Shown one piece after another: positions 31,679-43,418 of a DNA stretch of 64,000 nucleotides (within the stretch, counting starts at the first letter, position 1; each line of letters begins with the position of its first letter). A program made the translations under genes and the position numbers. This DNA is from Microplitis mediator (taxonomy: Eukaryota > Arthropoda > Insecta > Hymenoptera > Braconidae). The notes below the pieces were generated by a model. It was given only the letters and a program-made list of their open reading frames with translations. It made no database searches and was not told the origin of the DNA. The stretch spans positions 9,639,140 through 9,703,139 of the forward strand of contig NC_079977.1 of NCBI RefSeq assembly GCF_029852145.1, written 5' to 3'.

Positions 31679-34104
31679 CCGGGGAAAAAATGTGTTTACA
31701 AAATTTTGTAAAATTTTATAAAATTGTACAAAATTTTAGTACTAGGATTTTATAAAATTTTATGAAATTTTATACTGAAAATGGCCTGGTAAAATTTTAT
31801 CAAATTTTATAAAGTTTTATCAAATTTTATGAAGTTTTATAAAAATTTATAAAATTTTATAAAACTTTATAAAATTTCATAAAATTTTACCAGGCCATTT
31901 TCAGTATAAAGTTTTATAAACTGATTTTCTTTTTCCGGGATGGGTCACCCATCCAATTAATGGCCAACCTCGATGCTGCTTAACTTTTGTTATTGAAGAA
32001 TCGTAGTCTGCTCCGCTCGTCTATTGGTCACTTGTAGCTTAGGAAAATTCGTGGCTGTATTTATGATTACTCATGAATTCTTATCAGCCATATTTCATGG
32101 TATTAATTTATAATTATATATAAAAAAAAGATTTGAATAATTCAACTATTGACTGTTTAATGGACATAAAATTTTAAAATTAATTAAATTTATTGATTTT
32201 TCATGATTTTTATTTTTGAATTAATGGCGAAACCTTAGAACTTTTTCTTGAGTAACGACGATTCAATTTGAATTGCTAGTTGACAAAATAAAAGTTTAAA
32301 AACATTAAATTCAAAATGATCACATTTTGTAATATATATATAAATATGTAAGAGACAGGGGTGGTGGGGGTAGGCAAAACGAGGAACCTTTAAAATATTA
32401 TAAAAAAAAATTTTTTTTTTTTAAATCTATTATAACCATCCCAAAATTACTTTTGTAAATATAATTGAGCGTTATTTTGAATTTTTTTCGTTAAACTTTT
32501 TCAAGAATCGAGTGCCGGTCGAAAAATGTTAAAGTCTTTTGTATTATGATAAAAACTATTAAAAACTTTTTCATCTTCCTTTGCATCCAATAATTGTGTA
32601 AAATATAATTTTTCTTAATGTAAATAACTTACAAAAAATTGTAATAAAATCAATCTTATTTAATATTCAGAACTTTATTTTTTTCTCCTCGACGGGCGGA
32701 AAGCGTCAACTTTCGTCCCGCTGTGCAAAACGAAGTTGCCGCTTTCCGCCTCCGTCGAGGAGAAAAATAGCATACACTCCTCGGGAAGTAAATAAGAAAG
32801 CCTCAGATCACATGTTTGTTGACCTCGGCTTCGCCTCGGCCAACAGTTACATGTGATCTGAGACATTTCTTACTTTACTTCCCTCGATGTGTAATATACT
32901 ATTTTCTACATTTTTCTGGGGGTACCCTGCATATATTTAGGTAATCAATTATATTTTTTATAATATAATTTTCATATTTTTTTTATCACCATATTTTGCC
33001 CGCAAAAATGAAATTTTTTTTTTTATGGCCATTGAAAATTTTATCTATTTACTTTGAATTTCAAACAATATTTATAATAATTTGTAATAAACTTTATAAA
33101 ATTGTGTGAAATTTTATCAAATTTTACAAAATGCTACCCTACACTAGATGCAATAGTGGCATCAAGTTCTCTAAAGTTTTATGAAATATTATAAAATTTT
33201 ATAAAATTTCATACAATTATATAAAATTTCATCTAATTATTACTCCCCTTTCGAGATCTTACTTTATAAAATTGTATAAATTTGTATAAGATTTTATAAG
33301 ATCGCATATAATTTTATGAAATCGTATAAAACTTCATAAAATTTTATAAAATTTCATCTAAATTTTTCTTCTCTTCTAAGGTCTTACTTCATAAAATTAT
33401 ATAAAATTGTATAAGATTGTATCAAATTTTATATAATTTTATGAAATCAGATGAAACTTTCTAAAATTTCATACAATTATATCAAATTTCATTAAATTAT
33501 TACTTCCCTCACTAAGATCTTACTTTATAAAATTTTGTAAAATTGTATAGAAATTTATATAATTTTATGAAATCGTATAAAAGTTTATACAATTTCATAA
33601 AATCTTATAAAATTTCGTACTATTATATAAAATTTTATCTAATTATGACTTCCCTTTTAAGATCGTACCATATAAAATTTTATAAAATTTTATAAAATTC
33701 TATGAAATTTGATAAAATTATATAAAATTATATGAAATTCTATAAAATTTCGCTGTACAGTCTTATAAAATTGTATAAAATTTTATATAATTTTATACAA
33801 TTGTGTAAAACTTTATAAAATTTTGTTATATTTTATACAATTTTATAAAATGTCATACAATTTTATAAAATTACATTTATTTATTACGTTCCTTAATCAG
33901 ATCTTACTTTATAAAATTTTAGAAGATTTTATAGAATTTTATAAGGTTTTATAAAATTGTATAAAATAATATAAAATTTTATAAAATTGTATGAATTTTT
34001 ATAAAATTTTGCTGTAAAATCTTATCAAATCTTACAAAATTTTATAAAATTCTATAAAATTCTATATTATTTTATAAAATTTTATAAAAACATTTTTTCC
34101 CGGG
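31679..34104. mobile_element. AT-rich element of ATAAAATTTTATA words with CCCGGGAAAAAATG termini
   Basis: The ends are CCGGGGAAAAAATG on the left and CCCGGGAAAAAATG read inward from the right, both adjoining TA. Its flanks are long runs of short near-palindromic words such as ATAAAATTTTATAAAA. A less repetitive core at about 31920-33060 includes ACATTTTTCTGGGGGTACCC. The same core and flanks occur inverted at 59762-60658. No coding potential. The word repeats are self-complementary and could fold into many alternative hairpins. Confidence 0.7.
32687..32901. mobile_element. GC-rich double-hairpin insertion
   Basis: About 215 bp flanked by TTTTCT on both sides. It consists of two consecutive hairpins. 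The first has arms CCTCGACGG-GCGGAAAGCG and CGCTTTCCGCCTCCGTCGAGG. The second has arms CTCAGATCACATG and CATGTGATCTGAG around a GACCTCGGCTTCGCCTCGGCC loop region. The related AT-rich element at 59762-60658 lacks it at the equivalent point near 60300, so it is a discrete insertion. The ORF across it is incidental. Confidence 0.65.
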
Positions 34105-35032
34105 TACTAAATATAGATAATAGTACAGCCAATTCTTCGGAATGTCAACACTCAGTAATTGTTAGGTTATCTACAGATCTAGTGACTTTTCACAAAAAAA
34201 AAAAAACAGTGTTACCAATTTCGAATTACAGTGCCATCTTGTGGTTGTTAAATTCATTGAATATTGGGCGGAAACGTTTAAGTTCTCTGAAACAACGTTG
34301 ATTTACATAAACAATAGTAATGAATACTGATTTACTCATTACAGTTACTGATAGAGTTTTTAATAATAGTTAAGTACATTGAATGAAATTATTTTAATAA
34401 TGTAAGGATATTTTATTTCTTTTATGGTTTTCTATACCTCAGTAAACGAGTAAGTTTTGTATTTTATCAGTTCAAGAGTAAAATTATTAGAAAAACCCGA
34501 TTTTTGAGCAAAAAATGGTTTTTATTTTTTATCAATATGTAGTACCATTTTTAAAAATTTCGAAAGGCCATAGATTCATCGGAAATTGGATGAGGAATTC
34601 AAAAAAAATATTTTCATAACTGTGTCGTAATGGTAAGATGCTTAAAAATTGAAATTAAAAATATAAACTCGTTTTTTTTTAGGTTTTTAGGAGCCAAAAT
34701 AGCTCTTTTTTTGTCCAGGTAGCTACCGTCAACCCCCAAAACATATCTAATTTTCAGATCAATCGAATAAGTACGCTCTGAGAACATCAATTTTTTCTAA
34801 TTTTCAGTATTTTTCGATTTACTCCGAAGTGGTTATAGATAAAGACCTGAAACTCGCAGCATCGAAGTATCTCATGAGTACAAACATTTCCTGAAAAAAT
34901 GAGCCCGATCCCTATCTGGGGCCGATTCGGTATACTTATCGTCCCACGGCCTTTCTCAAAAAACGACTCGATAAAACAATTTCAAAATTTGATCAGCTTC
35001 AGAACTTGCTTCAACGCGTTGATTGTGCCTCG

Positions 35033-35284
35033 TTTAAATATAGTGGAAACCTAAACATGCAAACATGCAAATAACCTGCTCAATAAGACAATTTATAGAT
35101 AAATTGAGAAAAATATAGATAGCCCGAACTGGGAATCAAATCCAGACCAATTTGGTATCGCGCCGAGTGCTCTACCAGTTGAGCTATCTGGCGCTATCTA
35201 TATTTTTCTCAATTTATCTATAAATTGTATTATTGAGAAGGTTATTTGCATGTTTGCATGTTTAGGTTTCCACTATATTTAAAT
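35033..35284. mobile_element. Inverted pair of SINE bodies sharing one tRNA-like head
   Basis: The left arm 35033-35129 and right arm 35194-35284 are nearly perfect complements (TTTAAATATAGTGGAAACC, ATGCAAACATGCAAATAACC). Between them is a single minus-strand tRNA-like head with A box TAGCTCAACTGG and B-box-like GGATTTGATTCCC. The whole forms a potential 250-bp hairpin. The head is close to that of the plus-strand copy at 35356. The anticodon loop lacks the invariant T33 and the acceptor stem has mismatches, so this is not a tRNA gene. Confidence 0.65.
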
Positions 35285-35355
35285 GGTGTATTACCGTACG
35301 ATGGACGGTGTGGCTCAATAAGTTATAGATCAAATTGAACGGAATATAGTATAGT

Positions 35356-35520
35356 GCCGGATAGCTCAACTGGTAGAGCACTCGGCGCGATACCGAATCG
35401 GTCTGGGTTCGATTTCCAGTTCGGGCTGTCTATATTTATCTCAATTTATCTATAAATTGTCTTATGGAAAAGGTTATTTGCATGTTTGCATGTTTAGGTT
35501 TCCACTATATTTAAATGCAA
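35356..35520 (+). mobile_element. tRNA-derived SINE
   Basis: The head (35356-35427) starts GCCGGATAGCTCAACTGGTA and has A box TAGCTCAACTGG and B box GGTTCGATTTC. A conserved body follows: ATTTATCTATAAATTG, GGTTATTTGCATGTTTGCAT, then TTTCCACTATATTTAAAT. The body matches both arms of the hairpin at 35033-35284, which defines the family. A decayed tRNA cloverleaf can be drawn but with mismatches in the acceptor and anticodon stems. Confidence 0.65.
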
Positions 35521-35524
35521 CACG

Positions 35525-36563
35525 CGACCATAAATGACATAAAATAGCAAAACAAAACTGAATAAAATGCAATAAAGATGACGCGGAGGGCCCAAAAGAC
35601 CCACGGTTCAGTACTCTCGGTCCATCACGCCAATAAATACCTGAATACAACATCAGGAACCTCTCGACGACGACGAATCCCAAAACTTAATACACTACTA
35701 GATAAACTATAAAATAATATATAAATAAATAATGCGGTAATTTACGACAACTATCACGACAAACGGCTCCAAGAGTACCATACGGAGGGCTACAGGCTCC
35801 AAAACGACGAAAGTCTAGGGTGGCGGTCGAGATCCACCTTGGGGACTCTTCGACTCACTACCGCTTACTCCAAGACTCCCAAACTCGACTACTAGGTTGA
35901 CTCGTTCAGGAGCGACGCCAAGTCTCAACTCTCTTACCAGACGGTAGTTGCACAACTGCTACTCCATAATCTCCCACTCTAACTTGCTCGCTCCACTCGA
36001 TATCTTTCAATCTCACATTCTCGCTTCTCCATCCATTCTTACGATCGCAAGCATACAAGCAGTGGACTCACGGACCTTCCCGTAATGTTACTCCCCGTGA
36101 TATCCGGTTAGCGAATTTTTGGTTTCCTCGAGCATCGCAAACGAGGCCTTCCATCCTCCCAAATAAACGTACACGTACCCCAGCTAACTCCACCAACTCG
36201 AAGGGGCGGCGACATCTCAGTCACACCTCCGTGATCACCACGTCAACCCCGAGGGCCAAGCCTGGGCTTAGTCGTCATCACTGGTCGGGAGGCACGTTAT
36301 CTTGGCCACTACCCGCGACACAGCTAGAAATCCCCCGTTAAATCCACGCTTTACCACACAGACACTCCGAAAATCTACAATGTACCGTACACGTACTCTT
36401 ACTCTCAACACACTTAACTCACCGTACAGATTCATACTCCATATGCTAAAGTCACTATCTACTACACTCAACTCGACACACGTACTCACTTTTTCTCTCT
36501 CTCGCACACCGACTTACACGTACTCAACCTTCAACTTTATCTCCTCGGCAATGTAACGTCACA
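35525..36563 (-). mobile_element. LTR copy, minus strand (TGTGACGTTACATTGCC family), truncated
   Basis: Reads TGTGACGTTACATTGCCGAG inward from 36563 on the minus strand and parallels the plus-strand copy at 38984-40391 through most of its length. Shared blocks include GGGCCCTCCGCG, the CTCTCGACGACGACGA region and TGGTGATCACGGAGG. It is truncated at about 35525, where SINE sequence begins. ORFs on either strand differ between copies and are not genes. Confidence 0.65.
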
Positions 36564-36566
36564 ATA

Positions 36567-36612
<46 letters not shown>
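36564..36612. repeat. (AT)n microsatellite
   Basis: Nearly pure alternating AT between the inverted LTR start and the following unique sequence. Confidence 0.9.
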
Positions 36613-36616
<4 letters not shown>

Positions 36617-38983
36617 GCGACAAATGGCTTTTTCTCTTTGCGATTTTTACCAGCAGCCACCAGAATTCGCGAATTGAACCCTGGCTTAGGCTGGCCTCTA
36701 CGAAATTTTTATTTTTGCTGGGACAAAGCAATGGGCTAGGATTCTTGCAAAGCGAGGACCCGCACTTATTTAAACCCGGCAACGTATGATGAAACCTATT
36801 AACCCACCTCACGGCTTATAAAATTATAGTTTATCCTTTAAGGATAAATTATAGTTTATCCTTCATCCCAGTATTTTAGGATATAAATAGGATGAAAAAC
36901 GATGTATGATTTAAAGGATCTAATTAGAAAATTATGCAAGTTTATTGCCAATTATAATAAAGTTCAATCACTTACAATAACGTTTCTGCAGAATACAATA
37001 AAAATGGTCCTGGTTTGACTGTTGGATATCCACGTGAAACAACGCCGTTTATACACTAAGTTTATTACTTAATTTTAATATTATTATTATTATCGCGAGT
37101 ATATCGCTGGTAACATACAGTATTTTTAATAGATTTAACTTTATTTATAATAATCAGTACACTTGGACAGTAAAGTATGATCGCAAGAGAATTGATAGTA
37201 GTGTAACAATAACACAAGTTAATCTCCCGATTTACAAAGTAATTGTCCGTATTAACAAAGTCGCAATTGAATTGCTAGTATGTGACAGTAGTACTGAATT
37301 ATACGACTTATTGCTAATTAATCCCGGATCGAAGTGATTGACCGATAATTTTGGGTGTCGGACTAGCTTCGGGACTCTCTCCCTAGTTCACGCTTACGGA
37401 CATGCGTTGACGCGATAATTAGTTATGTGACCATGGCACTATGACTTGTGTAGTTTCAGACGGCAACGAGACGGGAAAAATTGGGAACCGCAAGGCCGAG
37501 GACGAAGATGACAATTCACATTGTCTCAACATATATGCAACTATATATCTTTCGATTGGCGTATTATTAAGAAATGGATTGGACTGCCACCAAAATATAA
37601 ATTAAATTATTTAGAATATTCAAAATATATTGATTAAGTGATTTTTCTCTTAATTTTTGTTGTGTACAAATCAACGCTGACGCCTCGAGTAAATCTTCGA
37701 GACATCCAGCTGCACAAATACCTATTTTGTTCTAAGATAACTTTTGTTCATAGATAAGTGACTTGTTTGTTAACAAAAACGGAGAAAGCGTGAGAACGGA
37801 GCATGGATCATTCGAGAATATTGATTATCTCGATTCACCCCTCTGTATCGAACGATGTGCGGATCTGATGCCCAAGCGCCTCGTATTAATAAGAAACTCA
37901 CTCTAGTTTTTCTCGATCAAGAGAAGTGAGTCTGAAAGATAGAATCATCGAGAGCAGTCAGGCGAAAACATAAAAACTTAACTTCGTTCTTACCCTTTTG
38001 AAGTTATTGTTAAGAGTACATTAACAAATTTATAAATTAATTCAACTATATATTTTCACATCACTCCAAATTATTCCTTCAAAATTGAATTAATTGGGTT
38101 TAGATACATAAAATAATATGTATATGTTGTTATAATTATTAATTAAATACATGCCAGGACTGATTGGTGGTTAGGATGTTGGAAAAATACGCATATTAAA
38201 AAATATAACAATATTTTTATTTGTCACAGTACATAATGTCACTGGGTTACAAAATTAAATTGTTGATTTAATTTATTAATACTGTTGATTGTTTGAGCTC
38301 ATGAAAACTTGGTAAATTGAATACAAATTCCAGAATTAAGCTCGAAGAATTAATTGAAATAAATAATTTGAGTCTATTTGAACACTGAGTTGATCGTAAG
38401 AATGTCATGATAATAAGTAACATGAAATCAGAAGTTACCGAGCGAAGTTAATGATTGAACACTTGATAATTACTTCTAAGAGCACCAAACATATGATATT
38501 TGAGTTTATTGAATCTCGAGAAAATTGAACACTAAGTTTAATTGATTGCAATAAGTCTAATAATAATAATTGACACTGATTTTAAATTAGTTATGAACAC
38601 GTGGTACCATGATAACAGAGACTACCGAGCGAGAATAATATTGTCATTTAATTAAAATATTGAGCATAATGATGATTAATTAATTAAAATATTGAGTCTT
38701 TCACTTATACGAGCCCTTGAATTAATTAATTGATGAATAATTAAGCACCTGGAATGGTTTCCGTCGGAGTAACCTCTCCAAAAACGTGGTCGTTGATCAC
38801 TTGAATTCTGAATTTTTGATATTAATTATTTGGTTGAGTTCTGATTTGTGAATTATATGAATAATTATATAATTTTGGAGCTCGATGATTTCTTGATTTA
38901 TTTAGATAATTATTTTTAATTATTTTCTCGGAGTGCGCAATATAAAGATTAATTGGAGCACGTGTTGACACTTAATAGTATAT
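36613..38983. other. Sequence between the two inverted LTRs; LTR-like debris
   Basis: No ORF of note. The 36830-36870 stretch has a duplicated TAAATTATAGTTTATCCTT dyad. The part near 36980-37530, read on the minus strand, starts TGTTGAGACAATG and resembles an LTR in composition, but no clear partner or target duplication was found. The rest is AT-rich. Confidence 0.35.
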
Positions 38984-40391
38984 TGTGACGTTACATTGCC
39001 GAAGGGATGGAGTCGAAGGTTGGAGTACGTGTAAGTCGGTGTGATAGAGAGAGATAATGTGAGTATGTGTGTCGAGTTGAGGGTAGTGAATAGTGAGCTG
39101 AGTATATGGAGTATAAATGTGTATGATCAGTTAAGTGTGGGATAGAGTACGTGTATGATATGGGGTATGTTTCTTGAGTGTCTGTGTGATGGAGCGTGGA
39201 TTTAACGGGGGATGTCTAGCTGCGTCGTGGATAGTGGCCAAGATAACGTGCCTCCCGACCAGTGATGACGACTAGGCCCAGGCTTAGCCCTCGGGGTTGA
39301 CGTGGTGATCACGGAGGTGCGACTGAGATGTCGCCGCCCCTTCATGGTGGTACTCGAAGTTAGCTGGGGTACGTGTACGGTTATTGGGGGGATGGCAGGC
39401 CTCGTTTGCGATGCTCGAGGAAGCCAACAATTCGCTAACTTCGGATATCACGGGGAGTGACATTACGGGAAGGCCCGTGAGTCCACGGCTCGTATGTTTG
39501 TGAAGGTACGAATGGATGGAGAAGCGAGAATGTAGGATTGAAAGAGATGGAGTAGAGTAAGCGAGTTAGAGTGGGAGATTATCGTGAAACAGTTGTGCGA
39601 GTACCGTTGAGGAGTAAAGTTGAGACCTGGCGTCGCTCGTGTACGAGTCGACCCAGTAGTCGAGTTTGGAGTCTTGGAGTAAGCGGTAGTGAGTCGGAGA
39701 GACGCTATGGTGGACCTCGACCACCACCCTAGACTTTCGTCGTTTTGGAGCCTGTTGCCCTGTGTATGGTGCTCTTGGAGCCATCTGTCGCATTAATTAA
39801 TTATCGTGAATTATCGCATTAATTATTAATATTTTATTTTATATCTTATCTAGTAGTGTATAAAGTTTGTGATTCGTCGTCGTTGAGAGGTTCCCGATGT
39901 CTTGCCCAGGTATTTATTTGCGTGATGGACCGGGAGTATTGGACCGCGGGTCTTTTGGGCCCTCCGCGTCGCTCTCGCGTCATCTTTATGGTATTTTATT
40001 CAATTTCGTTTCGTTATTTTACGTCTTTCCTATTAGTTAATTAATCGGCTTCTTTCGCAATGAAAGAACCGCGACCCTCTCTCCACAACCTAGCATACTG
40101 AGCGCACCAGGACATGCCGCTACCACTGGTCATGTCTCTCATCTCCAAAGGGTATAGTTTATAGGTTTTAATTTACGTGTACGTTTAGACCGGTTGCCGA
40201 TACCGGGGAAATAAAAGTCGGCTGGCGCCCGTCAGGATCTGGAGGAGATGAGAGGGGTGATTGGTGGGCGAAGTGTAACGTAGCCCGATTTTGAGTTATT
40301 AGAGTTTTGAATTTTGGAGTAAACTTTATTGAGTAAAGGATTTTGAGTAATCATTGGGTTTAATTGAGTCTATAAGAAATATTACGTTACA
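38984..40391 (+). mobile_element. 1.4-kb solo LTR (TGTGACGTTACA...ATTACGTTACA)
   Basis: Starts TGTGACGTTACATTGCC and ends AAATATTACGTTACA, with ATAT on both sides (38980-38983, 40392-40395) as a 4-bp target duplication. It is inserted into the end of the short LTR at 40392-40572. No ORF is conserved between it and the inverted copy at 35525-36563. Confidence 0.7.
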
Positions 40392-40572
40392 ATATATAAC
40401 ATAAGATAATGGCGTCGGTCATCTCGACACGAGGCAGGAAACAGCAAATGCGCATGCGCCGCACTGCGCATGATCGGATTTGAAATTATGGAAGAGGCCC
40501 CAGGAGGTGCTGCCTCTACCTGCCGGAGGTGCAACTACATTTGAATTCAAATGTAGTTGTGATTACGCAACA
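40392..40572 (-). mobile_element. Short LTR (TGTTGCGTAA family) with a 28-bp palindrome
   Basis: On the minus strand it starts TGTTGCGTAATCACAAC at 40572. A perfect 28-bp palindrome at 40532-40559 follows, one half of which is CAACTACATTTGAA. Then come GCAGGTAGAGGCAGCACCT, CGGCGCATGCGCA, CTGTTTCCTGCCTCG and GTTATATA. The same order occurs on the plus strand at 58548-58695. The last few bases of the LTR are displaced by the solo LTR at 38984-40391. Confidence 0.65.
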
Positions 40573-40769
40573 ATATAAACTTATCCAAAAAACTAAAGGA
40601 ACAAGAAAATTTTATAAATTATTTTGTGATTTTTGGAAGGCTGTATTTTCGTGAAAAATGATCGTATCGAAAAAACAAAAAAAGCAAATTGAAGCTTGAA
40701 ACCTCTAAATTGAAGATCTTCCAGCAAAATAATTTTTTGACACGCGGCTGAAAGGAAATCCTTATTCTA

Positions 40770-41690
40770 TGTGACGCTGGTGATAATTAAATTTAAGCAA
40801 GAGATAACAATAAAATTTATACTTTATTTAACTTAGATCCCATTTATATACAAAATTCCCCTCGTTTAGTATTTTAAATTTATATACATAAAATCGACTG
40901 AAGGAAAATTTATTTAGTAAGAAACGCGCAAATATATAGGGCGTGAAATGCGACAATTTTGTCGAACAAATTCAAGATTGGGTATACGTTGAAGAGAGAG
41001 AAAATTCATCACAATCCGTAGATCTATATATAATTTGTTTGGAACTTATCAGAATCTTGATCTGCTTACTAACGATACTGGTCGACGATTCTTCTCGGCT
41101 TGGTTCTGGTGATGTTGGTGTCCAATAGGTTTCCTCGGGCTCCTGGGATCCGCGTCGGCAGGTTGTCGCACACGAAGAAAAACCACACCACTCACTTTGT
41201 ACACTTTGGTTTTATTTATTTGACCAGATAAACGAACTTTCGGTGTAATGTTAAATTTGGTGTATCAAAGCAACACCACGTATCTCAATTAACAAGTTAA
41301 ATTTTAATTCAAATAAATTATGAAAGAACCAAGCGAAAGGTTTTCGTATCACTTCTAATAAGTTAAATAGATTTAGTTTAATATATCAAAAGGACAAGTT
41401 CTAATAATTACTTGAGCAGAAATAATTATGCGTTGGTGCGTTTTCGCTAACCGAACTCAAGTGTCCGTCTCGGGTCAGTTCTCTGGGTCACCAACCTGCG
41501 TTGACCCCACCTAATTATGCGCAGAGGGTAATTTGCGGTCCCATGCTGCGCGAAATCATCCCCGAATACTAATGCAGAGACTAGACTGCTGCACTTGACT
41601 CTCAGAGCAAGAAGAGAGAGAGGGAGAGAAAATAATTGAAGCGAGAGAGCCACACTCTCACGTCTTAGATTACTGCTGCCCGGTTACACA
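40770..41690 (-). mobile_element. LTR-like insertion (TGTGTAACCGGG start on the minus strand)
   Basis: TG...CA boundaries at 41690 and 40770; about 0.92 kb, no ORF that looks genuine. A target duplication was not found, and bases of the host element are missing next to it, so either the ends are misplaced or a deletion accompanied insertion. Confidence 0.4.
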
Positions 41691-41695
41691 GCAAA

Positions 41696-42638
41696 TAAAG
41701 GTCGCACAGTAATTTGAAGGACAATTTGAGAAATTTGAATGAATTCCCTACAAGCTCCGTGTTCGATTTTTTGAAAAAAAAAAAATTGTTTTTTATCCTT
41801 AACATCAATTTAAAACCCACAAAAATGGCCATTTTCTGGTTTCTTAGTCAACTCATCGATACTTTGCAAATATTGATGGAAAAATCAATGTAGCCAGGTG
41901 ATTTTACAGCTTAATGTACCCCTAAAAACCCTGGAAATTTTCATATTGATCCATTAAACCGTTCGTCCGGTCCCCTTGCTCAAAGTGTTGCAAAACAATT
42001 AAAGGAACAAGTTTTGTTCCTTCAATTGTGTACTCGTTATCAAAATGATAAACTTAATTTTTTTCGGATTTTCGTTCATTTTTGCGTTAGTTATTCAGTA
42101 AATGTAAGGTAAAGAGAAAAAAAAAATTTTCAAAACCGAGGTAAAACAAGAATTTTTTTACTTTTTATTTTTTACCGTTTACTCGAGAAGTTTTTTTTTC
42201 GTTTTTTGAAAAATTATTTTTTCTCTTTACTTTACATTTACTGATAAACTAACGCAGAAATTAAAGAACAAAAAATTAAGTTTTTCATTTTGATAACGAT
42301 TACACAAATTAAGGAACAAAACTTGTTCCTTTAATTGTTTTGCAACACTTTGAGCAATCGGACCGGACAAACGGTTCAATGGATCAATATGAAAATTTCC
42401 AGGGTTTTTAGGGGTACATTAAGCTGTGAAATCACCTGGCAACATTGATTTTTCCATCAATATTTGCAAAGTAACGGTAAGTTGACTAAAAAACCAAAAA
42501 ATGGCCATTTTTTGGGAGTTTTTCAAATTGATGTTAAGAATAGAAAAAATTTTTTTTTTTTTTTAAATCGAAAACGGAGCTTGCAGTGGATTCATTCAAA
42601 TTTCTTAAACTGTCCTTCAAATTACTGTGCGACCTTTA
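41696..42638. repeat. 943-bp foldback with arms of about 450 bp
   Basis: AAAGGTCGCACAGTAATTTG opens the left arm and its complement closes the right arm. The arms also share TTAATGTACCCCTAAAAACC and AATTAAAGGAACAAGTTTTG followed by its own complement, so each arm contains a smaller palindrome. The centre is near 42170. One arm is also present alone at about 28730-29085, continuous with the outermost element of the nest. Confidence 0.75.
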
Positions 42639-43051
42639 GTTGCTGAGATATCGATAATCAATGACAAAAGGATCCTTTTTCATTTGAAGGCTGATATCTC
42701 AGCAGCAAACTGTCGTACCGAGAAACAATAGAAAGCAAATTGTAGCTGATTAAATTTTCTAAGCGAGCCATGAATTGGTTTTTTTGAAAAAAATTTTCCC
42801 GGCCGCGTAGACCTAAAAAACAGAACTAAAAAATATGGAAAATTTGGTCTGGACCTTTTTCTTATGATTCCGTAAAAACCGTTGCTCAGAAAATTATTTT
42901 GCTGGAAGATCTTCAATTTAGAGATTTCAAGCTTCAATTTACTTTTTTTGTTTTTTTGATACGATCATTTTTCACGGAAATACAGCCTTATAAAAATCAC
43001 TCCAAAAATTTATAAGACTTTCTCGTTCCTTTAATTTTTTGGATAAGTGTA

Positions 43052-43372
43052 TATATATATATATATATATATAAATACAAACAACTAGTTTATTTCAACC
43101 ACCAAATGGTGGCTGTTCAACCCTTACTTAAATATTATTTATAATTTTATGTAAGTTTTCATTACGTACCGTTTCTGAGGTAATTTGGTGTCAATGGATT
43201 TGTCAATTTGTCAAATACCTATCATCTTGGTTTCAACATTCAACTCTATGAATCATATTACCATAAAAATTACTCTTTTTCTATTCTATCCATTTTTTTC
43301 TATGGGAAAAATGGGATTCATACAAATTATTTTTTATTTGATAAAGTTTACCACTATATTTAGATAATGTAA
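43052..43372. other. AT-rich upstream region of the recombinase ORF
   Basis: Starts with a (TA)n run at 43050-43072. No repeat recognised further on, so this appears to be single-copy DNA belonging to the gene that follows. Confidence 0.4.
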
Positions 43373-43379
43373 TTATAGT
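43373..43379 (+). promoter_or_regulatory. Candidate nudivirus-type promoter motif (TTATAGT)
   Basis: TTATAGT lies 40 bases upstream of the ATG at 43419. As I recall, a TTATAGTAT-like motif is reported upstream of nudivirus genes and of nudivirus-derived wasp genes. Seven of nine bases agree here. In AT-rich DNA this can occur by chance. Confidence 0.3.
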
Positions 43380-43418
43380 TGGAAACAAATTAGATTGGCT
43401 ATATTATTCAAATCAAAG

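Larger units (their letters stand above)
30289..34953 (-). mobile_element. DDE transposon, ISL2EU/Harbinger-like, copy 2, with a nested AT-rich element
   Basis: Inverted repeats of roughly 650 bp: the left end starts AAGGCCGTGGGACGATAAG and the right end is its complement, each followed by ACCGAATCGGCCCC. Minus-strand coding remnants lie at 30968-31637. The region 31679-34104 is a later insertion just upstream of the transposase start. Remaining sequence at 34105-34370 would be the promoter-proximal part. The catalytic core is missing. Confidence 0.75.
40578..43049. mobile_element. TA-flanked DNA element (TTAAAGGAAC family) with nested LTR and foldback
   Basis: Left end AACTTATCCAAAAAACTAAAGG and right end CACTTATCCAAAAAATTAAAGG (read inward), flanked by TA at 40576-40577 and 43050-43051. 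Both ends continue with a conserved GGCTGTATTT.CGTGAAAAAT block and GAAGATCTTCCAGC. The inner part holds an LTR-like block and a long foldback. It is the same family as the outermost layer at 9389. No transposase recognised. Confidence 0.65.

Noticed and set aside
32675..32866. 63-residue minus-strand ORF
   Set aside because: It lies wholly across the two GC-rich hairpins and is explained by their composition.
35128..35427. Two apparent tRNA genes
   Set aside because: The anticodon loop lacks T33 and stems have mismatches; both heads are joined to a shared SINE body.
39566..39793. 75-residue minus-strand ORF in the LTR
   Set aside because: The frame is not preserved in the inverted copy of the same LTR at 35525-36563.
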